Positions 15,977 to 16,929 of a DNA stretch of 16,929 bases are shown here, piece after piece. Location: positions 1-16,929 of the forward strand of contig JABMMR010000097.1 of assembly GCA_013205525.1 (NCBI GenBank), given 5' to 3'. A model generated the notes under the pieces. The model saw only the letters and a list, made by a program, of their open reading frames with translations. It was not told where the DNA came from and ran no database searches. Made by a program: the position numbers and the translations under genes. Each line of letters opens with the position of its first letter. Positions within the stretch are counted from its first letter, which is position 1. This stretch comes from Burkholderiales bacterium (GTDB lineage: Bacteria > Pseudomonadota > Gammaproteobacteria > Burkholderiales > Burkholderiaceae_C).

Positions 15977-16929
15977 TCAATTTAACCACGCACGTGCATT
16001 GCGCCACAAACCCATCCATAGGCTGAAGTCTGAGCCCTCTTGCACATCAGGTGGGTAATAACTGAACTGAAGTTTTCTAAAGACTCGCTCGGGGTGCGGC
16101 ATCATGGCCGTGAAACGCCCGTCGGCAGTGGTGACCGCGGTCAGGCCGTCAGGACTGCCATTGGGGTTTAACGGGTAAGCCTGCGTGGCACGACCAAGGT
16201 TGTCCACAAAACGCATGGCAGCCAACACTTGGGACGCATCGCCTTGATGCGAGAAATTGGCAAAACCTTCGCCATGGGCGACCGCGATAGGCGCTCTGGC
16301 CCCCGCCATGCCCTTGAAAAACAGACTGGGAGAATCCAGCACCTCCACCATCGCCAAGCGGGCTTCAAAACGCTCGCTTTGGTTGGGCGTAAAGCGTGGC
16401 CAGTGCGCAGCACCTGGGATGATTTGGACCAGTTCGGCAAACATTTGACAGCCATTGCACACGCCCAAGCCAAAGCTGTTTTGACGCTCAAAAAATGCTT
16501 GGAATTGATCGTTGAGCGCGCTGTTGAACAAAATACTCCGCGCCCAGCCCACGCCTGCGCCCAAGGTGTCGCCGTAGCTAAAGCCGCCGCAGGCCACCAA
16601 ACCTTGAAAATCTTTCAAAGAGGCTCGGCCTTGTTGCAAGTCGGTCATGTGAATGTCGTAAGCCTCAAAACCTGCTTCAGTAAAAGCGTAGGCCATTTCC
16701 ACATGCGAATTCACGCCCTGCTCGCGCAGCACCGCCACCCTGGGGCGAGCAGTGTGAACAAAAGCAGACGTGGGGGGCGGATCAAAAAACTGAGGCGGCA
16801 AGGAAAAATGCAAACCTGGGTCGCTGGGGTCGCCCGCAGCAGCATGTTCGGCATCGGCGCAATCAGGGTTGTCGCGTTCGCGGGCGATTTTCCAGCTCAC
16901 GCTGTCCCAGACTTGATGCAGGTCAAGCA
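15977..16929 (-). CDS. purL: Phosphoribosylformylglycinamidine synthase, C-terminal part (partial)
   Basis: The glutamine amidotransferase end of the large single-chain PurL, which converts FGAR, glutamine and ATP to FGAM in purine synthesis. The frame stays open to the window edge, so the 5' part (FGAM synthase domains) is missing. Visible are PRVAVLREQGVNSHVEMAYA, which opens the class I glutaminase domain, FGLGVCNGCQMF with the nucleophilic Cys, and MMPHPERVFRK with the catalytic His and Glu. CGGFSYGDTLGAGVGWA forms the oxyanion region. An in-frame GTG at 16900 is not the start, because the coding frame continues upstream as LHQVWDSVSWKIARERDN, a typical PurL linker. The C-terminus SLWMGLWRNARAWLN is normal. 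Proteobacterial PurL is about 1,300 residues, so roughly a quarter is present. Confidence 0.96.
   Translation of the reverse strand, partial: LDLHQVWDSVSWKIARERDNPDCADAEHAAAGDPSDPGLHFSLPPQFFDPPPTSAFVHTARPRVAVLREQGVNSHVEMAYAFTEAGFEAYDIHMTDLQQGRASLKDFQGLVACGGFSYGDTLGAGVGWARSILFNSALNDQFQAFFERQNSFGLGVCNGCQMFAELVQIIPGAAHWPRFTPNQSERFEARLAMVEVLDSPSLFFKGMAGARAPIAVAHGEGFANFSHQGDASQVLAAMRFVDNLGRATQAYPLNPNGSPDGLTAVTTADGRFTAMMPHPERVFRKLQFSYYPPDVQEGSDFSLWMGLWRNARAWLN

Noticed and set aside
16898..16900. GTG as the start of a standalone glutaminase protein
   Set aside because: The same frame stays open and PurL-like up to the window edge, so this is an internal valine of a truncated purL.
1..16929. Mobile elements, CRISPR arrays, tRNA or rRNA genes, toxin-antitoxin or defence genes
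   Set aside because: No transposase-like protein, target-site duplications, regularly spaced repeats or tRNA-like cloverleaf were seen. Gaps between genes are all shorter than about 75 nt.

Overview
The window looks like chromosomal DNA from a betaproteobacterium of the Burkholderiales, most likely Comamonadaceae (a Limnohabitans-, Rhodoferax- or Polaromonas-like freshwater organism). I infer this from the protein style, the moderately high GC, the selO-msrB-yciB-bolA-ppiC gene order and the AlkK/DmdB-type ligase. I cannot fix the genus by eye. The DNA is almost fully coding: no intergenic gap reaches 300 bases, and I see no mobile element, CRISPR array, tRNA or rRNA. Codon style is even throughout, with no sign of recent transfer.

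Region 1 (38-11955, all minus strand) is a nine-gene catabolic block. In transcription order it holds an AMP-forming acyl-CoA ligase, a periplasmic HAAT/LivK-type binding protein, the ABC permeases LivH and LivM, the ATPases LivG and LivF, a fused enoyl-CoA hydratase/3-hydroxyacyl-CoA dehydrogenase, a thiolase and a large acyl-CoA dehydrogenase. This is a self-contained route: import an organic acid, activate it to its CoA ester, run all four beta-oxidation reactions. The substrate cannot be read from sequence. Association with a ligase and beta-oxidation genes suggests a carboxylic acid (medium- or long-chain, branched or aromatic-derived) rather than an amino acid. The block has three gaps of about 55-70 nt. 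Two carry operator-like palindromes (before the beta-oxidation trio and before the binding-protein gene), so it may be several co-regulated units rather than one message.

Region 2 (12022-15561, plus strand) is divergent from the ligase gene across a 66-nt gap dominated by a 24-bp palindrome. It holds selO (protein AMPylase), msrB (methionine-R-sulfoxide reductase), yciB (inner-membrane septation/intracellular-growth protein), a bolA-family gene and a secreted parvulin-type prolyl isomerase. The first four genes overlap or nearly abut, so they are surely one operon. A strong, probably bidirectional terminator follows (15581-15608).

Region 3 (15607-16929, minus strand) holds a 111-residue helical protein of unknown function and, upstream of it, the C-terminal part of purL, which runs off the window end.

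I found no clearly new multi-gene system. The best leads are: (i) LivF has Arg in place of the Walker A Lys and LivG has a degraded signature motif, so both losses fall in the same composite ATP site; (ii) a TetR-style palindrome next to a -10-like box just before the beta-oxidation genes; (iii) the palindrome abutting the selO start; (iv) the unknown 111-residue gene downstream of purL.
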